11,280 nt of DNA from Flavobacteriaceae bacterium (GCA_031289875.1 JAITOO010000044.1:1-11280), one strand, 5' to 3'; numbered from the stretch's first letter, positions 1-6,655 are shown. The notes: generated by a model from the letters alone, not told the origin. A program made the numbers and translations.

Positions 1-332
1 CGAAAACTCATTTCATTTTCAGGGTATTTTTTACCTGCCTCTTGATGTCGCCATCCATAATTTAAAAGTAAAACTTGCGGTACAAATTTCACTGCTCTTG
101 GCGACGGCTCTATGTGGAACAGTGTTGTCAAAGAACTTGTACCAATTCTTTGTGCTTTCAATTCCCATTCGGCAGCATTTGGAATGGGCAGATTGTTTTC
201 TTCAATACCTAAAAGGTCTTCGAGTGTATTGCCAACTCCGCCGGCATTTCCTTTGCGGGCGTTTTCAATCCAACCCATTTCGGCTATTTTGTGAAATTCT
301 TTTATGAGATTTTCTTTTGTGTATAATTTCAT
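1..332 (-). CDS. MvaI/BcnI-family type II restriction endonuclease, N-terminal part (truncated by window edge)
   Basis: Reading the reverse complement from the ATG at 332 gives 110 codons that stay open to the window edge. The protein resembles the MvaI/BcnI family of type IIP endonucleases, which cut inside CCWGG (MvaI) or CCSGG (BcnI). Visible family-like stretches are GNAGGVGNTLEDLLG (residues 28-42), WELKAQR (56-62), LTTLFHIEPSPRA (68-80) and YGWRHQEAGKKYP (92-104). E57 and K59 form an ExK pair that fits the catalytic motif of PD-(D/E)xK nucleases. Known members are about 240 residues, so a little under half is present here. The start lies one base after the methyltransferase stop (TAA, T, ATG), so the two are co-transcribed and probably translationally coupled, methyltransferase first. 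No clear Shine-Dalgarno precedes it. The family call rests on recognised motifs, not on a search. Whether the gene is intact beyond the edge cannot be seen. Confidence 0.85.
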   Translation of the reverse strand, partial: MKLYTKENLIKEFHKIAEMGWIENARKGNAGGVGNTLEDLLGIEENNLPIPNAAEWELKAQRIGTSSLTTLFHIEPSPRAVKFVPQVLLLNYGWRHQEAGKKYPENEMSF

Positions 333-333
333 A

Positions 334-1200
334 TTAATCAAATAATTGAGGTGTTCTAAGTTTTAATAACTCACTTTGTATTTTATTTTTAGCAATACGT
401 TTTTCAGCTATTTTACAATAATCAGGCGACAATTCAATACCAATATAATTTCGTTTCAAACCCATTGCAACAATTGCGGTTGTCCCACTTCCCATAAAAG
501 GGTCTAAAATAATTTGTGCATTTGTAGAGCCAATAATTCTATCAATTAAAGCAACAGGAAAAGGCGCAGGGTGTCCATTTTTCATTTCTTGCGTAAATTC
601 CCAAACATCGCCAACCCCATTAGACTTTGGAACAAGTTTGAAATCGGGTTTGGCAATCAAATAAATAACTTCGTAGGTTGGTAAAAAATAACCGGGATTA
701 AAATTTATGCCGCCTTTTCGCCGCCAAATTATGATTTGTCGTACAGGAAAACCATTTACAATATCTTGTCTATCTTGCAATAATCCATCTTGAACGCGCC
801 ATTTATGATTATAAAAAATTGCACCATCATTTTTTATCAAACGAAACATTTCCGTCAAACAATCTCTTTGCCATTTCACATATTTTTCATGTGGCATATT
901 ATCATCGTAGTGACTATATCCGTTTTGCAAAGCAGCATTTGCCCATTTTCCGCTTGTTGTACAAGGTTTCATTCCGTTGCCGGTAGAATTTTTGAGATTG
1001 TAGGGTGGCGAAGTTACAATTAAATCAATGCTTTCGTTTGGCATTTCTTTCATTGCTGGCAAGCAATTGGCACAAATTATCTTGTTTAAATACTTGTCAA
1101 TCTTTGGAATTTCCAAAGATTGCTTTTCTATCTGCACAAATTCCTTTTCCCTTTCAAAGTGAGAACGGACTATCTGTTCGGTTTTTTGTTCATTTGCCAT
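334..1200 (-). CDS. Type II DNA methyltransferase, beta class, probably N4-cytosine
   Basis: This is a 288-aa DNA methyltransferase that should protect the host from the endonuclease encoded directly downstream. The catalytic motif TSPPYNL is at residues 63-69 and the S-adenosylmethionine-binding motif DPFMGSGTT at 233-241. Catalytic before cofactor motif is the beta-class order. SPPY, rather than DPPY, is usual for N4-cytosine enzymes, and MvaI- and BcnI-type systems use N4-cytosine methylation. The target-recognition region probably lies between the motifs, around residues 75-200. I chose the ATG at 1200 because it follows a good ribosome site (AGGA about 8 bases upstream) and leaves a sensible leader after the -7 element at 1265-1272. 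Alternatives are the ATG at 1248, or the TTG at 1260, which sits on the predicted transcript start. The last codon is one base from the endonuclease start. A beta-class N6-adenine enzyme is a less likely alternative. Confidence 0.88.
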   Translation of the reverse strand: MANEQKTEQIVRSHFEREKEFVQIEKQSLEIPKIDKYLNKIICANCLPAMKEMPNESIDLIVTSPPYNLKNSTGNGMKPCTTSGKWANAALQNGYSHYDDNMPHEKYVKWQRDCLTEMFRLIKNDGAIFYNHKWRVQDGLLQDRQDIVNGFPVRQIIIWRRKGGINFNPGYFLPTYEVIYLIAKPDFKLVPKSNGVGDVWEFTQEMKNGHPAPFPVALIDRIIGSTNAQIILDPFMGSGTTAIVAMGLKRNYIGIELSPDYCKIAEKRIAKNKIQSELLKLRTPQLFD

Positions 1201-1264
1201 ATCTGTTTCCTGTTTTTGTTGTGCTAACTCACATTTCTTTAAAACCATTGATGTAATCAAGTTG

Positions 1265-1272
1265 CAAAGTTA
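1265..1272 (-). promoter_or_regulatory. Candidate -7 element for the restriction-modification operon
   Basis: On the minus strand this reads TAACTTTG, an exact match to the Bacteroidota -7 form TAnnTTTG. It would start transcription near 1258-1260, about 60 bases before the preferred methyltransferase ATG at 1200. No good -33 TTTG stands at the usual 19-21 base spacing, so the assignment is moderate. Confidence 0.45.
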
Positions 1273-1331
1273 TTCATTTTTTTATTGAATCTGATTAACT
1301 TTCCTTTTCAACTATTTTGTATCCTTTGTTT

Positions 1332-1443
1332 ATTAAGTAATGAAAAATAAACAAGTTATAACAGAAGACAAAACAATCCCGTTAGGTTTGCACTTCTGAG
1401 AAAAACATTCTTTTACAGGTTATTTATTTTTTTGTTACTTAAT
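1332..1443. repeat. Imperfect A/T-rich inverted repeat between asnS and the methyltransferase gene
   Basis: The left arm starting ATTAAGTAA (1332-1340) is the inverse of TTACTTAAT (1435-1443). Similarity continues inward through a poly-A/T stretch to about 1356 and 1419. A second pair, CAGAAG (1362-1367) and CTTCTG (1393-1398), is nested inside. It lies just downstream of the asnS stop and could act as its transcription end. Much of the match is low-complexity A/T, so it may be chance. I see no gene in 1273-1452. Confidence 0.3.
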
Positions 1444-1452
1444 CAAAAATTT

Positions 1453-2901
1453 CTAAAATTCCGCATTTTTCGGCGTTCTTGGGAAAGGAATCACATCTCG
1501 GATATTGCTCATTCCCGTAACGAAAATCACCAAACGTTCCAAGCCCAAACCGAAGCCTGCGTGCGGCACAGTTCCGAAACGGCGCGTGTCGAGATACCAC
1601 CAAAGTTCCTTTTCATCTACATTCATATCGTGCATTTTTTGTTGCAGCACGTCCAAACGTTCTTCTCTCTGCGAGCCTCCAATTATTTCTCCGATGCCCG
1701 GAAACAGCACGTCCATTGCGCGGACGGTCTTTTTGTCGTCGTTCAGGCGCATGTAAAACGCCTTGATTTCCGCAGGATAGTCAAATAGAACCACCGGCGT
1801 TTTGAAATGTTTTTCAACCAGATAGCGTTCGTGTTCTGATTGCAGGTCTGCACCCCAGCTGTCAATCGGATACTTGAATTTTCCTTTTTGGTTGGGTTTT
1901 GAGTTTTTCAAAATATCAATAGCTTCCGTATAGCTCAGGCGGACAAATTTATTGTGCAAAACAAATTCCAGTTTTTCCATTAAACTCTGCTCTAAACGCT
2001 CTTCTTTCGGTTTTTGTTTTTGCTCTTCGTCGAAACGTTTTGCCAGCAAAGCCAAATCGTCGGGACAGTGGTCAATGGCATATTGGATGCAGTATTTGAG
2101 AAAATCCTCCGCCAAATCAATATTTTTTTCCAAATCGTTGAAAGCAACTTCGGGTTCAACCATCCAAAATTCCGCCAAGTGGCGCGTGGTATTGGAATTT
2201 TCTGCGCGGAAAGTAGGTCCGAAAGTGTAAACTTTGCCCAGTCCCATGGCGGCAGTTTCGGCTTCCAACTGTCCTGAAACGGTTAAATTGGTCTTTTTTC
2301 CAAAAAAATCCTGTGAAAAATCAACTTTTCCGTCCTCCGTTTTCGGTGCGTTGTTGATTTCAAAATTGGTTACGGCAAACATTTCTCCCGCACCTTCGGC
2401 ATCTGAGCCTGTGATTATCGGCGTGTGGATATAATAAAATCCTTGTTGATTGAAATATTGATGAATAGCGAAACTCAACGCATTGCGCACGCGCATCACG
2501 GCAGCGAAAGTATTCGTTCGAAAGCGCAGGTGCGCTTGTTCCCGCAGGAGTTCCAGCGAGTGGCGCTTGGGTTGTAAAATGGTCTTTTGTGCCTCTTCGG
2601 GAGCGGCATAGCCGTAAATTTTAATCTGTGAGGCTTTGACTTCGATTTCTTGTCCTGCGCCTTTGCTTTCCAACACTTCGCCGTCCACGCGGAGGGCAGA
2701 GGCAACTGTAATTTGCTTCAAGATTTCTTCGCTGAATTGATTGAAATCCACGACAATTTGAAGATTGTTCTGCCCCGAACCGTCGTTCAGCGCAATGAAT
2801 TGGTTGGAACGGAAAGACCGCACCCAGCCTTTAATTCTAACTTCTTCGTGCAGCGCACTTTTTCCTGCCTTCAATAATTCTTTTATGTCGTATGGTTTCA
2901 T
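1453..2901 (-). CDS. asnS: Asparagine--tRNA ligase (AsnRS)
   Basis: This 482-aa cytoplasmic enzyme charges tRNA-Asn with asparagine using ATP. An N-terminal OB-fold anticodon-binding domain (about 15-110, with [13 protein letters not shown] at 21-33) precedes a class II catalytic core. Motif 1 lies around [16 protein letters not shown] (160-175), motif 2 contains FRAEN (231-235) followed by [11 protein letters not shown] (241-251), and motif 3 is GFGLGLER (449-456). The HLAEFWM-type motif 2 and the C-terminal [10 protein letters not shown] (468-477) favour asparaginyl over aspartyl. The charged stretch at about 285-310 ([15 protein letters not shown]) is an insertion within the catalytic domain. 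Length is close to the roughly 466 aa of the E. coli enzyme. The ATG at 2901 lies about 20 bases after a -7 element. The gene is transcribed alone and divergently from the B12 locus. It appears complete and is a housekeeping gene separating the two accessory blocks. Confidence 0.97.
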   Translation of the reverse strand: MKPYDIKELLKAGKSALHEEVRIKGWVRSFRSNQFIALNDGSGQNNLQIVVDFNQFSEEILKQITVASALRVDGEVLESKGAGQEIEVKASQIKIYGYAAPEEAQKTILQPKRHSLELLREQAHLRFRTNTFAAVMRVRNALSFAIHQYFNQQGFYYIHTPIITGSDAEGAGEMFAVTNFEINNAPKTEDGKVDFSQDFFGKKTNLTVSGQLEAETAAMGLGKVYTFGPTFRAENSNTTRHLAEFWMVEPEVAFNDLEKNIDLAEDFLKYCIQYAIDHCPDDLALLAKRFDEEQKQKPKEERLEQSLMEKLEFVLHNKFVRLSYTEAIDILKNSKPNQKGKFKYPIDSWGADLQSEHERYLVEKHFKTPVVLFDYPAEIKAFYMRLNDDKKTVRAMDVLFPGIGEIIGGSQREERLDVLQQKMHDMNVDEKELWWYLDTRRFGTVPHAGFGLGLERLVIFVTGMSNIRDVIPFPRTPKNAEF

Positions 2902-2921
2902 TAAATTGAATTTTTAAGTTG

Positions 2922-2949
2922 CAAAGATAGAGATTTTGACCCTTTTCAA
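2922..2949 (-). promoter_or_regulatory. Candidate asnS promoter
   Basis: On the minus strand the -7 element TATCTTTG (2929-2922) matches TAnnTTTG exactly. A TTG at 2949-2947 stands 17 bases upstream, slightly short of the usual 19-21. The predicted transcript starts close to the asnS ATG at 2901. It is back-to-back with the plus-strand promoter at 2957-2987, so the two RNA polymerase footprints probably overlap or abut. Confidence 0.6.
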
Positions 2950-2956
2950 GGAAAAA

Positions 2957-2987
2957 TTTGTTTGTTTAAATTTTTAATGTATCTTTG
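2957..2987 (+). promoter_or_regulatory. Promoter of the B12 riboswitch operon
   Basis: TTTG (2957-2960), 19 bases, then TATCTTTG (2980-2987). Both elements and the spacing match the Bacteroidota housekeeping promoter (TTTG, 19-21 bases, TAnnTTTG). The predicted transcript start, about 2993, coincides with the first base of the riboswitch closing helix, so the aptamer would form at the very 5' end of the RNA. Confidence 0.75.
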
Positions 2988-2992
2988 GCAAA

Positions 2993-3170
2993 ATTTTGGT
3001 GTTGCATTTTCATTAGACGGAAATGCAATGAAAAGGGAATCAGGTGTAAATCCTGAACAGACCCGCTGCTGTAAGCTCCCCAAAATCTTTGAACAAGACT
3101 CAGCCACTGTCGGCACACCCGATGGGAAGGAGGTTCAAAAGATGGAGTAAGTCAGAAGACCTGCCAAAAT
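2993..3170 (+). promoter_or_regulatory. Cobalamin (vitamin B12) riboswitch aptamer
   Basis: The RNA carries the conserved landmarks of the cobalamin riboswitch class: AAAAGGGAATCAGGTG near 3029, CCCGCTGCTGTAAGC near 3062, GCCACTG (3103-3109), GGGAAGG (3124-3130), and the B12-box-like AGTCAGAAGACCTGCC (3150-3165). The outer helix is visible as ATTTTGG (2993-2999) pairing with CCAAAAT (3164-3170). Binding of adenosylcobalamin or a related corrinoid is expected to lower expression of the genes downstream. These are surface and periplasmic B12-capture proteins, consistent with this control. How binding is converted to shut-off (termination or blocked translation) is not clear from the sequence. 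Confidence 0.95.
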
Positions 3171-3301
3171 CAATAAGTTTTAGGCTTTCGAGGATTAAAG
3201 TCAGAAAAACAAATGTTGATTCTTGGAATCTCTTGTGTTTTTACCAATTTAGTTTACGAAAGTTGTTTTAGTAAGAAATTAATTTTTAAAATAATAATCT
3301 T
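3171..3301 (+). other. Leader between riboswitch and first ORF, possible expression platform
   Basis: This 131-base A/T-rich leader holds no convincing gene. It contains a small hairpin, GATTC (3218-3222), loop TTG, GAATC (3226-3230), with an outer ACAA/TTGT pairing (3209-3212 with 3233-3236), followed by GTTTTT. That could be a weak terminator or attenuator belonging to the riboswitch, but the stem is short and broken by an asymmetric internal loop. No strong Shine-Dalgarno precedes the ATG at 3302. Confidence 0.25.
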
Positions 3302-3442
3302 ATGAAGCAATTTTGTTATCAATCAATCATTTCATCACAGAAAATTTTTACTGTGGTGTCTGCAATTATTTTTTCATCTTATTTATTCAATAATAAAAGA
3401 TGGGAAAGTGAAATTTCAACTATTAAAAAAGCAATATCATGA
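3302..3442 (+). CDS. Small ORF (46 aa), first cistron after the B12 riboswitch
   Basis: I do not recognise this protein. ATG at 3302 to TGA at 3440-3442 encodes 46 residues beginning MKQFCYQSIISSQKIF and ending KRWESEISTIKKAIS. A hydrophobic stretch at about 16-29 (FTVVSAIIFSSYLF) could be a single membrane segment or a poor signal peptide, followed by a charged tail. Its stop overlaps the start of the 594-aa gene in the ATGA arrangement, a common sign of translational coupling. It is the first ORF in the message controlled by the riboswitch, so it may be a real small protein or a leader whose translation sets that of the secreted protein. Reading-frame length alone is weak support in A/T-rich DNA. 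The exact ATGA junction and the position are what raise it above chance. Confidence 0.4.
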   Translation: MKQFCYQSIISSQKIFTVVSAIIFSSYLFNNKRWESEISTIKKAIS

Positions 3443-5223
3443 AACTGAAAAATTATTTATTTTTTCTGATTGCTGTTTTATTTTGCAATCTAAACATCGC
3501 TTGGGGGCAAAATATTACCACTACGTACGACCCCTCCGATGGAGTCTTCTATCTAAAAACCGGTGACGGTCATGAAGACTATGTTGTTGACGGAACGCTT
3601 ACTTTTAAGTGTACGAAAAATACGACGATAACCACTTGTAGCGATGCCGGTGTTTGTTTTTCTCCAAAAAATGAAGGAGAAGTGATTCAGGTTACGATTG
3701 ATGAAATCGACTTGGACGGCTCAAACAATTATCTTTTATTGTATAACGGATATTTTGAAACAAAATATCCTATGCCGAGCGGTTGGTTTGACAAAATCGG
3801 CATCAATGCATTGGGAAATACCTACACTTCCGGCTCGGCTGATGGTAAATTTACTATCGGCTTCCACAGCGCATGTAGCAGCAGCACGCAAAAAGGATTT
3901 ACAATTACCGTCCGCAACATTGTAGCGCCTGATATGGAATACAAATCAACTAATGTTTTTCTCAATTCCACTTCGGTAGTCCGCGATGCTAATAATCAGA
4001 TTTTATTAGGATTGAATGTTGCAAGCGAGACGATAAAAACATTGCAAGAAATCCTGCCATTAACGGCAACAATTACTTCTACATGGGCAAGAATAAATGC
4101 AGGAGACCCGATAGACATATACCCGACATCGGTTAGCGGAGGAGTTCAGCCCTATACTTACAAATGGAAAAATGCCAAAAACGAAGTGTTATCAACCGAA
4201 GAACACCTTATCGTCAGTCCCGATGTAGTTAATCAATATACTTTTACGGTAAGCGATGCAGAAGGCACACAAAAAACGTTGCGCACAGTTGTTCCCGTAA
4301 CCGGAGGAACACAGATTGCCACCTTTGAAAACCTGTATCTATCTCCTGAAAGTTATTGGCAGGGATATGAAGACACTGAGGAAACTTTGTTTTACAGCGG
4401 GTCGTATTCATTTACAAACATGTATTATCCGTCTTATGGATTTTGGGGAGGTTTTGCCTATTCCAACGTAACTTCTACGGCTTTTAACCCCTCTCAATTC
4501 TTAGAACATCAGTTCCGTTCTACCGTTGGACACGGTGTGGACGAAAGCGAAAATTATGCAGTTCTTTTCACTATGGGTGCGCAAACCGAAATAAAACCCA
4601 TGAATACAACTGACGGAGAAACGGTTGCAGGCGTATATCTGGCAAACGCTGCCTATGCTTATGACAGTATGACAAACGGCGATTCGTTTGCGGGCGTACC
4701 TTTCACGTCGGGAGATTATTTCAAAGTGATTTTCAAAGGAACTACCGACACAGGAAGTACAAACACGGTAGAATACTATTTGGCAGATTACCGTTCGGCT
4801 AATTCGTCAGATTGGTTTATTTTGAATGATTGGAAATGGTTTGATTTGAGCAGTTTAGGCAAAGTAACCAAAATTTCCATTTCCCTTGACGGCTCTCGCA
4901 AAGATGCTTACGGATTGCTTACTCCCGCTTATCTGTGCATGGACAATCTGGGCGCAGAAGACCCTACTCTGTCAATTGAAGACATCAATAAGACAGCCTC
5001 TTCATTACAGATATACCCTGTACCGACCCAAGATATTTTGTACGTGAAAACAAACTTCAACAATTATGAGTTGAAAGTTTACAATCTTTCGGGCGGTTTG
5101 GTTATCAGCCAAAAATCTTCGGGTAGTACGCAAATTAACGTTAGCAGCCTGCCTGCAGGAATTTATATCCTTGAAACAAAGACGAATACAAACAAAGAAA
5201 CTCGAAAATTCATCAAAAAATAA
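3439..5223 (+). CDS. Secreted DUF4465 protein with CUB-like and PKD-like domains and T9SS sorting domain
   Basis: This 594-aa protein is predicted to be exported and attached to the cell surface by the type IX system. A signal peptide spans about 1-23 (cut near AWG|Q). Residues 25-160 look like a CUB-type beta-sandwich (LDGSNNYLLLYNG at 92-104, GKFTIGFHSACSSS at 136-149). Residues 215-287 resemble a PKD-like domain (GGVQPYTYKWKN at 234-245). Residues 292-508 match DUF4465, with ATFENLYLSPESYW at the start, WGGFAYSN (336-343) and CMDNLGA (500-506). Residues 521-594 are a T9SS type A sorting domain (YPVPTQDILYV at 526-536, LPAGIYILET at 571-580, ending FIKK). DUF4465 proteins recur in Bacteroidota B12 loci. 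A role in binding corrinoids at the surface is inferred from the riboswitch and neighbours, not shown by any residue. It overlaps the small ORF by four bases and is followed 12 bases later by a lipoprotein gene. Confidence 0.85.
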   Translation: MKLKNYLFFLIAVLFCNLNIAWGQNITTTYDPSDGVFYLKTGDGHEDYVVDGTLTFKCTKNTTITTCSDAGVCFSPKNEGEVIQVTIDEIDLDGSNNYLLLYNGYFETKYPMPSGWFDKIGINALGNTYTSGSADGKFTIGFHSACSSSTQKGFTITVRNIVAPDMEYKSTNVFLNSTSVVRDANNQILLGLNVASETIKTLQEILPLTATITSTWARINAGDPIDIYPTSVSGGVQPYTYKWKNAKNEVLSTEEHLIVSPDVVNQYTFTVSDAEGTQKTLRTVVPVTGGTQIATFENLYLSPESYWQGYEDTEETLFYSGSYSFTNMYYPSYGFWGGFAYSNVTSTAFNPSQFLEHQFRSTVGHGVDESENYAVLFTMGAQTEIKPMNTTDGETVAGVYLANAAYAYDSMTNGDSFAGVPFTSGDYFKVIFKGTTDTGSTNTVEYYLADYRSANSSDWFILNDWKWFDLSSLGKVTKISISLDGSRKDAYGLLTPAYLCMDNLGAEDPTLSIEDINKTASSLQIYPVPTQDILYVKTNFNNYELKVYNLSGGLVISQKSSGSTQINVSSLPAGIYILETKTNTNKETRKFIKK

Positions 5224-5235
5224 AAATCTCGCAAA

Positions 5236-6447
5236 ATGAAAAAAATAAGAATTTTTTGTTTAGGGATTATAGCCTTGTTCGGAACAGCCTCCTGTTCCGA
5301 CAGCTCTCCCGACATTGAAGATGCTCCCGATCTGGGGCTGAAAACGGAATATGCCATTCCCCGACTGCAAGTTTTAGACATTGAACCCCAGAATGTGGCG
5401 GCTAATTCAGGTTTCGAATGGACGATAAAAAGTAAAACTACACAGGAAGACTCTTTGATTATAACCGACAAGACACTGTCTTTCATCTCGTTATATTCAG
5501 GGATTTACTCCGTGATTTTGAAAATAAAAACTCCGAACGAAACCATTGAAAAACAGATACATATCACTGTACAAAAAGAGGCAGTTCCTTACAGCGCTTA
5601 CATTTCCCGCGTTTATGATTTTTTTCCTGCTGTCGGGCAGTTTACCAACAGCCTGCCTAAATGGGAAGATGGCGATACGCAGGAAACCATGACGGCAAAG
5701 GCGGGAGAAGCTATTGCAGGCGCTCAGCCGACGAACATCAGCTTGGGCGGATACGGCGGATATGTTGTTTTTGGTTTCGACCATACTATTATCAATATAA
5801 CGGGACAAAGAGATTTCAAAATTCTCGGCAACACTGTTTGGGACGCTACTTTTGATCCAAGCGAAAAAATAGGCTCTTCCGAACCCGGAATCATCATGAT
5901 TTCCTACGATAAAAACAAAAACGGACTGCCCGACGATGAGTGGTACGAAATTGCAGGAAGCGAATACGGCAAAGCCGAAACTGTTAAACAATATGAAATC
6001 GTCTATTATAAACCGCCGTCCAATAAAACTCAGGTTGCAGGAACGGAATATTGGCAAACCGACCTTGAATACATTCACTGGGAGGATAATTCAGGAAATT
6101 CAGGTTATAAAACTAAAAATTCTTGGCATTCTCAAAGTTACTATCCCGAATGGAAATCTTCCGAATCTCTCAGTTTCACAGGCACTAAACTGGCAGATAA
6201 TTATTATCAAAGCGGCACAAAGTGGTTAGGAAAAGCCTATGCTTACGGCTATGCAGACAATGTGCCTAACGACGACGAGGCTGCAGGCATAGACATTGAC
6301 TGGGCAGTGGATAAAAATGGAAACAAAGTCAAACTTGCAGGAATTGATTTTGTGAAAGTTTACACCGGCGTCAATCAGGAAAACGGCTGGTTAGGCGAGA
6401 TTTCAACCGAAGTCGGCGGCGGCTTCGATATGCACTTAAAAAAATAA
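5236..6447 (+). CDS. Surface lipoprotein with PKD-like domain, B12-locus associated
   Basis: This 403-aa lipoprotein has an N-terminal signal MKKIRIFCLGIIALFGTASC with the lipidated cysteine at C20. The following SDSSPDIED is rich in acidic residues, as in Bacteroidota lipoprotein export signals that send proteins to the outer face of the cell. Residues 36-113 look like a PKD/Ig-like beta domain. The rest (118-403) is one conserved domain with PKWEDGDT (141-148), LGGYGGYVVFGFDHTI (170-185), DKNKNGLPDDEW (225-236), SWHSQSYYPEW (296-306) and KVYTGVNQENGWLGE (374-388). DKNKNGLPDDE resembles a calcium-binding loop. Proteins of this type are often annotated as cell-surface or PKD-domain proteins next to B12 riboswitches. 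It starts 12 bases after the DUF4465 gene, so both should be in one riboswitch-controlled message. A corrinoid-capture or scaffold role is inferred from context. It is not the beta-propeller type of BtuG. Confidence 0.85.
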   Translation: MKKIRIFCLGIIALFGTASCSDSSPDIEDAPDLGLKTEYAIPRLQVLDIEPQNVAANSGFEWTIKSKTTQEDSLIITDKTLSFISLYSGIYSVILKIKTPNETIEKQIHITVQKEAVPYSAYISRVYDFFPAVGQFTNSLPKWEDGDTQETMTAKAGEAIAGAQPTNISLGGYGGYVVFGFDHTIINITGQRDFKILGNTVWDATFDPSEKIGSSEPGIIMISYDKNKNGLPDDEWYEIAGSEYGKAETVKQYEIVYYKPPSNKTQVAGTEYWQTDLEYIHWEDNSGNSGYKTKNSWHSQSYYPEWKSSESLSFTGTKLADNYYQSGTKWLGKAYAYGYADNVPNDDEAAGIDIDWAVDKNGNKVKLAGIDFVKVYTGVNQENGWLGEISTEVGGGFDMHLKK

Positions 6448-6455
6448 TTTTCAGG

Positions 6456-6550
6456 CATTGTTAAAACATATAGATTCCGATAAAATCGAATGCTGAATAA
6501 CCCTTTTTAACTCGTTAAAAATATTCAAAATCTATATGTTTTATACAATG
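6456..6550. repeat. Long A/T-rich inverted repeat downstream of the surface lipoprotein gene
   Basis: The left arm, 6456-6476, pairs with the right arm, 6529-6550, over 21 base pairs with one bulged base at 6544. The core AAAACATATAGATT (6463-6476) and AATCTATATGTTTT (6529-6542) is perfect. The loop is 52 bases. It begins 8 bases after the lipoprotein stop. It could be a transcription terminator or 3' stabilising hairpin, although no run of T follows directly, or a relic of a small mobile element. No target-site duplication was recognised. Confidence 0.6.
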
Positions 6551-6569
6551 TCCTTTAATAGACTAATTT

Positions 6570-6577
6570 TATTTTTG
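6570..6577 (+). promoter_or_regulatory. Candidate -7 element upstream of the BtuF-like gene
   Basis: TATTTTTG matches TAnnTTTG. Its predicted transcript start, about 6583, is the first base of the 6583-6655 hairpin, so the RNA would begin with that stem. No clear -33 TTTG is present at the right distance, and such matches arise easily in A/T-rich DNA. Confidence 0.35.
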
Positions 6578-6582
6578 TGGTT

Positions 6583-6655
6583 TTGACAGTTGGGAGCAGA
6601 AGAAATAAGGGTAATTTTGCGTTTGAAGAATAAAATTTTTGCTCCTGACTGTCAA
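6583..6655 (+). promoter_or_regulatory. Leader hairpin before the BtuF-like gene
   Basis: TTGACAGTTGGGAGCA (6583-6598) pairs with TGCTCCTGACTGTCAA (6640-6655) in an unbroken 16-base-pair stem as RNA. Two central pairs are G-U, which would be mismatches if this were a DNA palindrome. Four weaker pairs extend it inward (6599-6602 with 6636-6639), leaving a loop of about 33 bases. It ends 40 bases before the ATG at 6696. The G-U pairs favour an RNA structure, perhaps a 5' stabilising or regulatory hairpin. It does not carry cobalamin riboswitch motifs. Confidence 0.45.
6590..6619 (+). promoter_or_regulatory. Alternative promoter inside the leader hairpin
   Basis: TTG (6590-6592), 19 bases, then TAATTTTG (6612-6619) fits the Bacteroidota promoter spacing better than the 6570-6577 candidate, but has only three bases of the -33 box. 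It would start transcription near 6625, some 70 bases before the ATG at 6696, and remove the left arm of the hairpin from the RNA. Confidence 0.35.

Noticed and set aside
98..307. Plus-strand ORF of 69 codons at the left end
   Set aside because: It is antisense to the MvaI/BcnI-family endonuclease, whose minus-strand frame carries recognisable family motifs.
1201..1260. TTG at 1260 as methyltransferase start
   Set aside because: It coincides with the predicted transcript start. The ATG at 1200 has a good ribosome site and gives a normal protein.
1273..1452. Possible controller (C) protein gene for the R-M system
   Set aside because: Both strands of this gap were read, and only very short frames without helix-turn-helix features were found.
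2962..3150. Plus-strand ORF of 62 codons after the B12 promoter
   Set aside because: It lies across the cobalamin riboswitch. The sequence is explained by RNA structure, and the product has no protein-like features.
5163..6078. Minus-strand ORFs opposite the surface-protein genes
   Set aside because: They are antisense frames of genes with a clear signal peptide, domains and sorting sequence. Their products show no family features.
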